A stretch of DNA of 64,000 nt from Brevundimonas bacteroides DSM 4726 (GCF_000701445.1 NZ_JNIX01000010.1:62001-126000); one strand, 5' to 3'. Positions 49,393 through 58,797 are shown, counted from the first letter of the stretch. The notes: generated from the letters alone by a model not told the origin. Program-made: numbers and translations.

Positions 49393-50879
49393 GCCTGCTG
49401 CGTCTGCATCGTGACGACGACGTGGCTGTGGTCCTGACCGACTTCGCAGCGGGAACCCTCGTCGACGGCTTGGCGATGGGCACCGCCGTCGCCGCAGGAC
49501 ACAAGGTCGCCGTCCGGGCCGTCGCCAAGGGGTTGTCCATCCGTCGCTATGGCCAAGTCATCGGCGAGGCCTCTGCCGACATCGCGCCCGGCGAGTGGGT
49601 CCACACCCACAATCTGGCCATGACCGAGGCCGACCGCGCCGCCGAAATCGGTGCCGACCGTCACCCCCTTCCCGCCCCATCCCAGCCCGCCACCTGGTCC
49701 GGCTATCGCCGCGTGGACGGCCGCTGGGGTACGCGCAACACAATCGCCGTCCTGACCAGCGTCAACTGCTCGGCCACTGTCGCGCGCCGCGTAGCCGACG
49801 CCTTCCCGACCGACGTCCTGCCTGAGGGTGTCGACAATGTGGTGGCCTACACCCACGCCGGGGGCTGCGGCGGGGCCTCGGACGGCGAAGACGTCCGGCT
49901 GCTGCAACGGACGCTGGCGGGCTATGCGCGCCATCCCAACGTCGCTGGCGTTCTGATCGTCGGCCTGGGCTGCGAGGCCAATCAAATTCCGGCCTGGCTG
50001 GCCAACGAGGGGCTGTCACCCGGCCCCGCGCTGCGCACCCTGTCGATCCAGGAGGCAGGCGGAACCCTGAAGGCCATCGAGGCGGGACGAGCGATCGTCA
50101 AGGAGCTGATCGCGCTCGCGGCCAGGGCTCGACGCGAGCCCGCCCCCGCGTCGGGTCTGGTGGTCGGACTGCAGTGCGGAGGCTCGGACGGCTGGTCCGG
50201 CGTCACCGCCAATCCGGCGCTGGGCCGTGCGGTGGACCGGCTGATCGCGCATGGCGGCTCGGCCATGCTGTCCGAGACCCCGGAAATCTGGGGAGCTGAA
50301 CATCTGCTGCTGCGGCGCGCCGACCCGGAGACGGCAGAGCGCCTGATGGACCGTCTGAACTGGTGGCGCGAGCATGCCGAGGTCAACCGCATGGAGCTCA
50401 ACAACAACCCCTCGCCCGGCAACCTCAAGGGCGGGCTGACGACCATTCTGGAGAAGTCGCTGGGCGCCGTCGCCAAGGCCGGAACGGCACCACTGGAGGA
50501 CGTCATCGGCTATGGCCAGCCTCTCCGAAAGCCCGGCCTGACCTTCATGGACAGCCCCGGATACGACCCTTGTTCGGCAACGGGCCAGATCGCCTCGGGG
50601 GCCAATCTGATCGCCTTTACCACTGGCCGGGGGTCTGTGTTCGGATCCAAGCCCGCGCCCTGCCTGAAGATCGCGTCGAACGCGCGGCTGGCGGGCTGGA
50701 TGTCCGAGGACGTCGACGTCGACGCGTCCGCGGTGCTGGACGGCGAGAGCCTGGACGCGGTCGGCGAGCGCATCTTCGACCGGCTGCTGTCGCTGGCGTC
50801 CGGAGAGCCGTCGGCGTCCGAGGCGCTCGGCATCGGCGACGCCGAGTTCGTGCCGTGGCAGCGGGGGGCCTACCTGTGA
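49389..50879 (+). CDS. uxaA: Altronate dehydratase family protein (UxaA)
   Basis: The 496-residue protein has an N-terminal SAF domain (about 1-95, VGEASADIAPGEWVHTHN-type end) and a C-terminal domain with GYRRVDGRWGTRNTIAVLTSVNCSA, AYTHAGGCGG, GLGCEANQIP, GLQCGGSDGWSG, NPSPGNLKGGLTTILEKSLG and FMDSPGYDPCSATGQIASGANLIAFTTGRGS. The conserved cysteines and these motifs match D-altronate dehydratase, which yields 2-keto-3-deoxygluconate from altronate using Fe or Mn. Its presence beside manD indicates that both glucuronate- and galacturonate-derived intermediates are used. The sequence also fits galactarate dehydratase relatives, so specificity is inferred. Confidence 0.9.
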   Translation: MSLLRLHRDDDVAVVLTDFAAGTLVDGLAMGTAVAAGHKVAVRAVAKGLSIRRYGQVIGEASADIAPGEWVHTHNLAMTEADRAAEIGADRHPLPAPSQPATWSGYRRVDGRWGTRNTIAVLTSVNCSATVARRVADAFPTDVLPEGVDNVVAYTHAGGCGGASDGEDVRLLQRTLAGYARHPNVAGVLIVGLGCEANQIPAWLANEGLSPGPALRTLSIQEAGGTLKAIEAGRAIVKELIALAARARREPAPASGLVVGLQCGGSDGWSGVTANPALGRAVDRLIAHGGSAMLSETPEIWGAEHLLLRRADPETAERLMDRLNWWREHAEVNRMELNNNPSPGNLKGGLTTILEKSLGAVAKAGTAPLEDVIGYGQPLRKPGLTFMDSPGYDPCSATGQIASGANLIAFTTGRGSVFGSKPAPCLKIASNARLAGWMSEDVDVDASAVLDGESLDAVGERIFDRLLSLASGEPSASEALGIGDAEFVPWQRGAYL

Positions 50880-52135
50880 TCCGCGCCACGCTCGCAGCCC
50901 TCGTCCTCTTGCTGTTACCGGTCCCAGCGTCGGCCACATCGGCCCGCCTGGCCGAGATCGAGGCGGCGATCCGCGACGTCGGCGCCCACGCCGCCCGCGT
51001 CCTGATCGACGAGACCGGCAAGGGGCGCGCGGACTATGATCTGCTGGCGGGAGAGTGGGTCGAGTACGAGCCGCACTGGCACACGGGCCAGACGGCGCTC
51101 GGCCTGATCGAGGCCTGGCGGGTGACGGGCGAGCCGGAGTTCCTGGCCGCCGCCCGCCGCGCCGGCGACTGGTGGATCTCCACCGAGTTCCAGCCGCCCC
51201 ATCCCCTGGCCGGTCTGGTCAACGCCGCCCACGGCGACCGGCTGGGCACGCTGATCAACTTCACGACCGTGTCGGACGGCACGCCGGGCCTCTTCGCTCT
51301 GAGCCGCGCCACGGGCGATCCGAAATACGCCGACACCGCCACTCGCTCGGGCGGCTGGCTGTTCGAGAACACCGCCGTGCCGGGCCATCCGGGCCTGTTC
51401 TACAACATCATAGAGCCGGACACGGGCGAGCTCTGGACCGACCGCTCGCCGCACCATCCAGACGCCAACCCCGCCTCCGTCACCCAGGTGGCCCGGCCTA
51501 ACATCGAGGGCTATCTGGCCCGCGACATGTGCCGCCACACGGGCGATCAGGCCTGGTGCGACCGGTTCCTCGCCCACGCCCGCACCGTCGTCGAACGACA
51601 GGACGACACCGGCCTGTGGATGGCGTTCGAGCCCAACGATCCGGACAGCGGCCGGGTCCACCCGCGCTTCAACATCTGGAACGCCGAAGCCCTGCTGGAG
51701 GCCTATGCGCTCAGCCACGACCCGGTCTTTCTTCAGGCGGCGCTGAAGACCGGTCGGGCGATGGCGCGGTATCAGGACCGCTGGGGCGGCTTTGCGTACG
51801 ACCTGAATGTCGATGGCAGTTCGCGGCCGGGCTCCCTCACAGGTTCGGCCACGGCGTTTTCAGGAATCCTGTGGCTCAGGCTGCGAGACTACGGGGTCGG
51901 CGAGGAGTTCGACGCCAATATCGAGCGGTCCCTGAACTGGCTGCTGGCCAACCGCTTCGACGTCGACCATCCCGACCCCAACCTGGCCGGGGCCATCCTG
52001 GAGACCCGGGCCCGCACGGTGGACGGACGGGTTCGGCTGGTGGTGCGCGACATCGCCGGCGCCTTTGGCCTGCGGTTCCTCGCCATGAGCTGGCGCGATC
52101 TACAGGGTCAGGACGTCAACGAGACCCTGCCATGA
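50876..52135 (+). CDS. Secreted alpha/alpha-barrel protein, candidate polysaccharide-degrading enzyme
   Basis: The 419-residue product has a Sec signal peptide (about 1-21, PASATS) and then repeated helical pairs with sequences such as HWHTGQTALGLIEAWRVTGEPEFLAAARRAGDWW, GLFALSRATGDPKYADTATRSGGWL and ALLEAYALSHDPVFLQAALKTGRAMARY. This is the pattern of an (alpha/alpha)6 toroid as in GH88, GH105 and related enzymes and epimerases. Acidic residues that could be catalytic are in GEWVEYEPHWH, IIEPDTGELWTD and FEPNDPDSG. I cannot assign a family. Its place between uxaA and an exported glucuronidase suggests that it removes an (unsaturated) uronic acid from oligosaccharides. The GTG overlaps the uxaA stop (GTGA). 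Confidence 0.75.
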   Translation: MIRATLAALVLLLLPVPASATSARLAEIEAAIRDVGAHAARVLIDETGKGRADYDLLAGEWVEYEPHWHTGQTALGLIEAWRVTGEPEFLAAARRAGDWWISTEFQPPHPLAGLVNAAHGDRLGTLINFTTVSDGTPGLFALSRATGDPKYADTATRSGGWLFENTAVPGHPGLFYNIIEPDTGELWTDRSPHHPDANPASVTQVARPNIEGYLARDMCRHTGDQAWCDRFLAHARTVVERQDDTGLWMAFEPNDPDSGRVHPRFNIWNAEALLEAYALSHDPVFLQAALKTGRAMARYQDRWGGFAYDLNVDGSSRPGSLTGSATAFSGILWLRLRDYGVGEEFDANIERSLNWLLANRFDVDHPDPNLAGAILETRARTVDGRVRLVVRDIAGAFGLRFLAMSWRDLQGQDVNETLP

Positions 52136-53982
52136 CGATGATCGACCGCCGCCGCCTGATCTCGGCCGGAGCCCTGACGGGCATGGCCGCCGCGACCTCG
52201 CCCATGGCGGCAGCCCAGGAAGTCCCACCCTGGCCGACGCCGTCCCTGATCGGAGCCCTGCCGAACCGGTCGCGCGTGTCGCTGGACGGACAGTGGAAAC
52301 TGATCCTCGACCCCTTCGACGTCTCCGGCCGCAAGCCTGGCGTGCGCCGAAACTTCTGGGAGGATCGTCCAACGACGGATGACGGCCCGCTGGTCGAATA
52401 CGAATGGACCTCCAGCGACGAGATCGCCGTGCCCGGCGACTGGAACACCCAGAGGCCGGAGCTCTTCCACTATGAAGGCCCCGCCTACCATCGCCGGGAC
52501 ATCGAGGGCCCGTCGCCCGACGGCCGCCGGCGGTTCCTGGTGTTCGAGGCCGTCAACTATCGCGGTCGGGTGTGGCTGAACGGCGAAGCGATCGCCGAGC
52601 ACGAGGGCGGCTTCACCCCCTTCGAGGTCGAGGTCACCGACCGGCTGAGACCCGGCCCCAACAGCCTGGTCGTGCGCGCCGACAGCCGCCATGGCCCCGT
52701 GACCCTGCCCGCGCTGGATTTCGACTGGAAGAATCACGGCGGCATCACCCGGTCGGTCTGGCTGGTCGATCTGCCTCGGACCTTCGTCCGCGACGTCTTC
52801 GTGAGGCTGCAGGACAGGCGCATCGTCGTCGACATCGAACTGGACGGACCGGAAGCGGCGGGTGCCGTGGTGCGGTTCACGGTCGCCAACCATGGTCTGG
52901 CCGTCGAGGCCATGACCGGGCCGGACGGGCGGGCGCGGCTCTCGGTGGCGGTGCCGCGACGGCTACGGCCGTGGTCGCCGGAGACGCCGCACCTGCACGC
53001 GGTGACCGTCGAGGCCGTCGGCGACCGCTGGTCCGACCGCGTGGGCTTCCGCACGATCGAGGCGCGCGGCCGCGAGATCCTGCTGAACGGTCGCCCGCGC
53101 TTCCTCAAGGGCATCGCCATGCACGAGGAGCGGATCGGGGCCGAAGGCGGGCGTGTCCGGACCGAGGCCGAGGCGCGGGCGCTCCTGGCCGAGGTCAAGG
53201 CCCTGGGCTGCGACTTCGTGCGCCTGGCCCACTATCCGCACGGCGAGGCCACACTGCGGCTGGCCGACGAGATGGGACTGATCGTCTGGTCCGAGATCCC
53301 GGTCTATTGGGAGGACGTCGCCTACAATTCGTCGGCCACCCTCGGCCTGGGTCGCCGGATGATGGCGGAAATGATCACAAGGGATCGCAACCGTTGCTCG
53401 GTTGGCTTCTGGTCCGTGGCCAATGAGACGCCCCAGACCCCGGAACGCCTGGTCTTCCTCAGGAGCGTCATCGAAGACGTGCGACGGCTGGATCCTACCC
53501 GGCTGGTGACCGCCGCTCTGAACAAGAACGTGGATGTCGGCGGGGTACGCGACGGCGAAACCCGGCTGGTGGTCGCCGACGAATTGGGACGCGACCTCGA
53601 TGTCGTGGCCATGAACCAGTACGAAGGCTGGTACGGGCAGCGCACCCCGGCGGAGATCCACCAGGTCACGTTCGGCACGACCTGGGACAAGCCTCTGCTG
53701 ATGTCCGAGTTCGGCGCCGACGCGTTGCACGGTCACCGCGGTGCGCGCGAAAGCCGCTGGACCGAGGAGCACCAGGCCTGGCTCTATGAGGAAACGCTCA
53801 AGGCCATCGCGGCGTCAGGCGCCTTCGCCGGTGTCACGCCCTGGCTTTTGAAGGACTTCCGCTCGCCCCGGCGCTGGCATGGACGGTTTCAGAGAGGGTG
53901 GAACCGCAAGGGCGTGATCGACGAGCACGGCCGTCGCAAGCTGTCGTTCGATACATTGAGAGCGTTCAACGAGGCCCTGTAG
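52132..53982 (+). CDS. Tat-exported GH2 beta-glucuronidase-like enzyme
   Basis: The 616-residue protein begins MTMIDRRRLISAGALTGMAA, a twin-arginine signal cleaved near AAAQE. Three GH2 domains follow: sugar-binding (about 45-210), immunoglobulin-like (about 215-305) and TIM barrel (about 310-610). The acid/base Glu is in FWSVANETPQ and the nucleophile in LLMSEFGADAL. The Asn-x-Lys glucuronate-recognition pair appears in RGWNRKGVIDEHGRRK. It is related to, but clearly distinct from, the cytoplasmic GH2 at 39891-41630, so the locus can cut glucuronides on both sides of the inner membrane. It is the last gene of the nine-gene operon. Confidence 0.88.
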   Translation: MTMIDRRRLISAGALTGMAAATSPMAAAQEVPPWPTPSLIGALPNRSRVSLDGQWKLILDPFDVSGRKPGVRRNFWEDRPTTDDGPLVEYEWTSSDEIAVPGDWNTQRPELFHYEGPAYHRRDIEGPSPDGRRRFLVFEAVNYRGRVWLNGEAIAEHEGGFTPFEVEVTDRLRPGPNSLVVRADSRHGPVTLPALDFDWKNHGGITRSVWLVDLPRTFVRDVFVRLQDRRIVVDIELDGPEAAGAVVRFTVANHGLAVEAMTGPDGRARLSVAVPRRLRPWSPETPHLHAVTVEAVGDRWSDRVGFRTIEARGREILLNGRPRFLKGIAMHEERIGAEGGRVRTEAEARALLAEVKALGCDFVRLAHYPHGEATLRLADEMGLIVWSEIPVYWEDVAYNSSATLGLGRRMMAEMITRDRNRCSVGFWSVANETPQTPERLVFLRSVIEDVRRLDPTRLVTAALNKNVDVGGVRDGETRLVVADELGRDLDVVAMNQYEGWYGQRTPAEIHQVTFGTTWDKPLLMSEFGADALHGHRGARESRWTEEHQAWLYEETLKAIAASGAFAGVTPWLLKDFRSPRRWHGRFQRGWNRKGVIDEHGRRKLSFDTLRAFNEAL

Positions 53983-54140
53983 AGCGGCGTCGGACCGGCG
54001 TCGTCAACGCCAGCCTCCGCCAGAGGAAATCCGCCGGATCCGGACACTGGGGACGTCTGCGGCGCGTTCCCGTCGTTGGGCCAGCCCGGGTGCCTGAACC
54101 CAGGCCATCTTGCGCTCTACCGCAGATCTCCGGCCGCTGT

Positions 54141-55280
54141 TCAGGTCTGCATGATCCAGTCGCGGAACGCCAAACCAGAGTCGGTTGTCGCCGCTTGGCG
54201 CGGACCGTCGGGACACAGCGTGGCTTGGCGGGGCGAAAGGTCGAAGCGGCGGCGGAAATCGCGACTGAAGCTGGTCTCGCTGGGAAAGCCCAGCTCGCGC
54301 GCCACCTCCGCCACGCGCCGGTTGGTCCCGCCCGGCGCGGTCAGGCGGCGATAGGCCTCGTCCAGCCTCTGGCCCCGGATCCAGGCTTGGACTCCGCCCA
54401 GCGGCTCGAACAGGCGATAGAGGGTCGAACGCGACAGGCCGAAGTCGCGGCACAGGCTCTCGGCTGACAAGTCGGGTCGCGCCACATGGGCGCGGACGTG
54501 GCGCTGGAGGGCGCTGAGGGTGGCGGCGGGTCGGTGGGCGCGGGCGGCCTCGGCGGCCGCGACCGAAGGGCCGAAGCAGGAGGCGACCATGGCCGCGACG
54601 CCGGGGCCCAGGGCCTGGGCTTCCACTTCCGTCATGGAGGCGGCATGGTCGGAAAGATCGCGCAGCAGGCGGCGCAGCACGCCCGCCCCGACGCTGTCCG
54701 GCGCCAGGGTCGCTCCATGCAGGTCGTCGGGCGCGCCCAACAGCGGTTCCAGCACCGGGCGAGGCATGATGAGGGTCAGGTTGGAGAAGGCGTCCGCCTG
54801 GGTCCGGATCGGCCGGGTCATGTCCAGAATGCGCACGGACCCGACCGGCCAGTCGCCCTCGACCGCCCCCTCGCGCACGACGCTGCGACCCTGGATCAGG
54901 GTCTGGACGACGTAGTGTTCCACGCCGCTGGCCGCGATCTTTCGCCGGTCGCGAACGAAGGCATTGCCGGTGGACCAGAAGCCGCCCAGCACCAGCTGGC
55001 CCAGCTTCCAGGAGGTCATGCCGCAATCGAAGGCGGTCGTATCCGCGACCTCCATGTCGAACACCGCCGAGACCGCCTCGCGCCAGTTTTCGAAGCGGTC
55101 GCGGGGGTCGAGCGCCGCGTCGATGCGGACGGATGCCGGCGTCGTCGGGGCGGTCACCGCGAGCACCTTCGCGACGCGAACCTTGCCGTGCGTCTCAAAG
55201 CGTTTGCCCTGCGTCTCAAATCCCGACCCGGCGGTTGTCTGTTCCAAGCGCCACCGTAAATCTGATGCGTCCGGTTGCAA
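54141..55280 (-). CDS. AraC-family transcriptional regulator
   Basis: The product is 341-379 residues depending on the start. Its N-terminal part (DPRDRFENWREAVSAVFDMEV) is the AraC-binding-like (PF14525-type) domain, and the C-terminal 100 residues hold two helix-turn-helix motifs (LSAESLCRDFGLSRSTLYRLFEP and RRVAEVARELGFPSETSFSRDFRRRF). It diverges from the autotransporter gene. A perfect palindrome CGGTTGCAACCG (55272-55283) lies at the most upstream possible start (TTG at 55280). If the true start is a GTG at 55166 or 55157, that palindrome would be in the promoter and could be an operator. I do not know the ligand; it may have no link to the uronate operon, which ends about 160 bases away in convergent orientation. 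Confidence 0.87.
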   Translation of the reverse strand: MQPDASDLRWRLEQTTAGSGFETQGKRFETHGKVRVAKVLAVTAPTTPASVRIDAALDPRDRFENWREAVSAVFDMEVADTTAFDCGMTSWKLGQLVLGGFWSTGNAFVRDRRKIAASGVEHYVVQTLIQGRSVVREGAVEGDWPVGSVRILDMTRPIRTQADAFSNLTLIMPRPVLEPLLGAPDDLHGATLAPDSVGAGVLRRLLRDLSDHAASMTEVEAQALGPGVAAMVASCFGPSVAAAEAARAHRPAATLSALQRHVRAHVARPDLSAESLCRDFGLSRSTLYRLFEPLGGVQAWIRGQRLDEAYRRLTAPGGTNRRVAEVARELGFPSETSFSRDFRRRFDLSPRQATLCPDGPRQAATTDSGLAFRDWIMQT

Positions 55281-55326
55281 CCGTCCGCATGGCTAGGGCG
55301 AGGCCGGCTGCGATGAGGCGGGAAGG

Positions 55327-58300
55327 ATGGCCGGCGGGAAGCTGCGGAGAGAATGGCTGCTGGCGATCTTTTCTGTCGCCACAGCTTTGGTGGCCTTGGG
55401 CGCGGCTCCCCCAGCGGCACAGGCTCAGGCTCTGTTCCCGGGCGGGTGTCCCAATCACTACTCCGAGAACATCAGCTACACTTTTGCTGCAGGATCGTCC
55501 GGGACTTTCACGGACAGCGGGGGAACGACCTGTCGCGGCATTCAGCAGCCCGGCAACTGGCGCTATCGCTACACCTATACCGTCACCTCGACGCTCCAGA
55601 ACGCCAGCTTCACGATCAATTCGCCGCATGAGAGCGGCATCACCATATCGGCGCCGGGCGTGTATGAGGTCTTCACCAGCTTTCCGGGGACCGAAGGCGA
55701 CTACGCCGCAATCTCGAGCTACGGGTCATCCACGGCAACTCCGATCGATTCAGAAACCGCCGAAACACTCCACACCCCGGCGCTCGGCCTCAGTTACTCA
55801 ACAACTGCCACCGGACCCAACCCGTCCGGTACCGTGTCGGTGACTATCGCGCACGGAACGGTGGACGTTCCTGGGAGTCGCATCGCCTTCCAGCCTTCGC
55901 CGTATGGCGAAAACCACACAAACACCTATGTTTCAGGCTCGGGCGTCCTCCGCTTTGGCACCTCACCTGTCCGGGCTGCAGCCGGCCAGACCTACAATCT
56001 CCTGGTCCCGTTCATCACACAGACCGGCCAAACCTACACATTCGCGCCCGGTCCCCACCCGTCAGGATCAGTTTCGAATGTCAGTTGCAACATCGGAACC
56101 GCGACGCTGGACACGGCCACCAACCGGATCACCGTGACGGGTCAAGCGGACCGCGCCCAGGTCGTCTGTACCGTGAGCTTCGCCCAGCAGCCCGCCATCA
56201 CCGGCATCTCCCCCGGGACGGGCCCCGCGGCGGGCGGCACGGTGGTGACCATCACGGGAACCAACTTCACCGGCGTGACCGACGTGCGCTTCGGCGGCGT
56301 CTCGGCCACCTCGTTCACGATCAACAGCGCGACCCAGATCATCGCCACGGCCCCGGCCGGAACGGGCACGGTCGGGGTCTCGGCCCGTGTAAACGCCCTG
56401 GCCAACACCGACACGGCCGCGGACGACTTCACCTACGTTGGCGCGCCCCTACCGCCCCCTCCGCCGCCCCCCCCGCCTCCGACGGCGGGGTCGATCTCGG
56501 CGGAGGTGGCGTTCAACTCTGCGGGTCAGGCCATCGGACTGGACGTCGGCGGCGATGTGACGGGGGTCGAGGTGGCGTCGGGTCCGGCGAACGGCACGGC
56601 CTCGATCTCGGGGACGACCCTGACCTATCGGCCCAACACCGGCTTCTTCGGGGCCGACAGCCTGACCTATGTGGCCACCGGACCGGGCGGGTCCTCGAGC
56701 CCGGCGACGGTGTCGATCACGGTCGCGGCCCCGCCGCCGCCCGTCGTCACCCCGCCCCCGCCCGTGGTCCAGCCGCCGGGATCGCCCAACGACCCGTTCA
56801 GCCTGGTGCTGGGCGATACCGGGAGCGGCGTCATCACCGGATTTCGCGTCACCGGCGCCCCTTCGAACGGCGACGCCACCATCGAGGAAGAGCCCATCGC
56901 CGCCGATCCGGCCAAGGACGGGGCCCAGGCCGCGCCCGGCCGACGCTTCCGCCTGGTCTATCGGCCCCGCGCGACCTTCATGGGCGAGGACCGGGTGACG
57001 CTGGTCGGGTTCGGCCCCGGCGGAACCTCGGAGCCGGCCACCTTCGTCTTTCGCGTCACGGGCAAGGCGCCCGATCTGGAAGGGCGGCTGGCGTCCAATG
57101 CCACGCTTCGCCTGTCGCCCACGGCGGGGCTGACCGGCGGGCCGTTCAACGCGATCCGGGTGACCCAGGCTCCGGCGTTCGGCGCCGTCAGCGTCCAGGG
57201 ACTGAACCTGGTCTTCACGCCCGCCCTGACCGACAGCGGCGCCGTGACCATCGGCTATGTCATCGACCTGCCGTTCGGGACTTCGGCCCCCGGCGTGGCG
57301 CGTGTCGTCACCGACCTGGCCCCCATTCCCGCCGCCCTGACGGCCCAGACCGAGGCCGGCCGGCCGGTGACGCTGGAATTGACCACGGGCGCGCGGGGCG
57401 GACCCTTCATCGGGGCGGCGGTCGTGTCGGTGACACCCTCGACCGCGGGGACCGCCGTGGTGACGCCGGGCGGCACGGCGACGGCGCGGACCTTTGGCAT
57501 GACCTTCACCTCGGCGGGGCGCTACACCGGCCCGGTCGAGGTGGGCTTCAGCCTGACCAACGCGGCCGCGACCGGTCAGGGCACGGCCACGATCACCGTC
57601 GCCCCGCGCCCGGACCCGACGCTGGACCCCGAGGTGCGCGGCACCCTGGACGCCCAGTTCGACGCGGCACGGCGTCTGTCCGAGACCCAGATCGACAACT
57701 TCACCCGGCGACTGGAGGGCGTGCGCGACGGCGTCAACGCCAGCCAAAGCAATGTCGGCGTCAACCTGGGCTTTGCCCGGTCGAACCCTGGCACCCGCCG
57801 CAGCGGCGGGCTGTTCGGTCAGGAACCGGTCGATGAGGCCGAGCGCGAGCGCGCCTTCCTGAACCGCGTGGTCATCGGCGACGGCCCAGGGGCCAGGCCC
57901 GAGCTGGCCCGGGCGGACCGCCGCGACACAGCCCCGCCCCAGGGCGGCGCCGGCGACGCCGGCCCCGGCCCCATCGGCGTCTGGGCCTCGGGCACAGTCG
58001 ACTGGGGCCGCCGTGACGCCACGACCGGGCGCCGCGACTTCCGCATCACCACCACGGGCCTCAGCGCCGGGCTGGACGTGAAGCTGAGCGATCATCTGAT
58101 CGTGGGCGGGGGCGTCGGCTGGGGCGAGGACCGGACCGAGGTCGGGTCTGGCGAAAGTCGATCTGAGGCCGAGGCCCTGACGCTGGCCGCCTATGGCAGC
58201 TGGCGGCCCCGGCGGGGTCTGTTCCTGGACGGGGCGCTGGGCCGCACCACGCTGGACCTTCAGATGCGGCGTCAGGTGACGACGACCGGGGCCCTGGGCG

Positions 58301-58797
58301 TCGGCCAGCGCGACGCCACGGTGGACTGGGCCTCCCTCGGGGCCGGGATCGAGCACAGGACCGGGCGGCGCGACCTGCACGCCTATGGCCGCCTCCAGAC
58401 CCAGAGCTTCGACTTCGACGCCTTCGTCGAAACCGGAGCCGGACCGCAGGCCCTGCGCTACGAGGCCGAAGGCTTCGACCGCACTTCCGCCATCCTGGGG
58501 CTGCGCGCGTCATGGCGGATTCAGATGGGTCGCAGCGTGCTGACGCCCGGCGGCCGGATCGAATGGCGACACGCTTTCGACGGCGATGTGGTCCAGGGCG
58601 TGCGCTATGCCGACTGGGCCGACAGCCCGCTGTATCTCCTGAACGTCGACGCGGTCGCCGCCGAGAGCGCGGTCGTGGAGGCGACTGTCGGGTGGCGGTC
58701 TGAGGATGGCCTGAGGCTCGACCTCGGCTACCGCCTCCAGGCCGCGTCGCGGTTCACTCTCCACGGGCTAGAGATCAGGGCAAGCACTCGATTCTAG
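55327..58797 (+). CDS. Large autotransporter with IPT/TIG domain and proline-rich hinge
   Basis: The 1156-residue protein has a long signal peptide (about 1-37), a passenger part with a low-complexity, Ser/Thr-rich region (about 38-285), an IPT/TIG domain (about 290-378, ITGISPGTGPAAGGTVVTITG), a poly-proline hinge (about 379-392), three or four Ig-like/cadherin-like repeats (Ala/Gly/Thr-rich, e.g. GFFGADSLTYVATGPGG), a helical linker (LDAQFDAARRLSETQIDNFTRRLEGV) and a C-terminal autotransporter beta-barrel (about 885-1156) ending in ASTRF. It is type V secreted, with an adhesin-like passenger. The first 300 codons have visibly lower GC than the rest, so the passenger tip may be of different origin. 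The start at 55327 has AAGGATG-like context and GGCGGGAAGG upstream. Confidence 0.88.
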   Translation: MAGGKLRREWLLAIFSVATALVALGAAPPAAQAQALFPGGCPNHYSENISYTFAAGSSGTFTDSGGTTCRGIQQPGNWRYRYTYTVTSTLQNASFTINSPHESGITISAPGVYEVFTSFPGTEGDYAAISSYGSSTATPIDSETAETLHTPALGLSYSTTATGPNPSGTVSVTIAHGTVDVPGSRIAFQPSPYGENHTNTYVSGSGVLRFGTSPVRAAAGQTYNLLVPFITQTGQTYTFAPGPHPSGSVSNVSCNIGTATLDTATNRITVTGQADRAQVVCTVSFAQQPAITGISPGTGPAAGGTVVTITGTNFTGVTDVRFGGVSATSFTINSATQIIATAPAGTGTVGVSARVNALANTDTAADDFTYVGAPLPPPPPPPPPPTAGSISAEVAFNSAGQAIGLDVGGDVTGVEVASGPANGTASISGTTLTYRPNTGFFGADSLTYVATGPGGSSSPATVSITVAAPPPPVVTPPPPVVQPPGSPNDPFSLVLGDTGSGVITGFRVTGAPSNGDATIEEEPIAADPAKDGAQAAPGRRFRLVYRPRATFMGEDRVTLVGFGPGGTSEPATFVFRVTGKAPDLEGRLASNATLRLSPTAGLTGGPFNAIRVTQAPAFGAVSVQGLNLVFTPALTDSGAVTIGYVIDLPFGTSAPGVARVVTDLAPIPAALTAQTEAGRPVTLELTTGARGGPFIGAAVVSVTPSTAGTAVVTPGGTATARTFGMTFTSAGRYTGPVEVGFSLTNAAATGQGTATITVAPRPDPTLDPEVRGTLDAQFDAARRLSETQIDNFTRRLEGVRDGVNASQSNVGVNLGFARSNPGTRRSGGLFGQEPVDEAERERAFLNRVVIGDGPGARPELARADRRDTAPPQGGAGDAGPGPIGVWASGTVDWGRRDATTGRRDFRITTTGLSAGLDVKLSDHLIVGGGVGWGEDRTEVGSGESRSEAEALTLAAYGSWRPRRGLFLDGALGRTTLDLQMRRQVTTTGALGVGQRDATVDWASLGAGIEHRTGRRDLHAYGRLQTQSFDFDAFVETGAGPQALRYEAEGFDRTSAILGLRASWRIQMGRSVLTPGGRIEWRHAFDGDVVQGVRYADWADSPLYLLNVDAVAAESAVVEATVGWRSEDGLRLDLGYRLQAASRFTLHGLEIRASTRF

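Noticed and set aside
56449-58380. 643-codon open frame on the minus strand
   Set aside because: Antisense to the autotransporter barrel and Ig-like region; composition is typical of a high-GC shadow frame.
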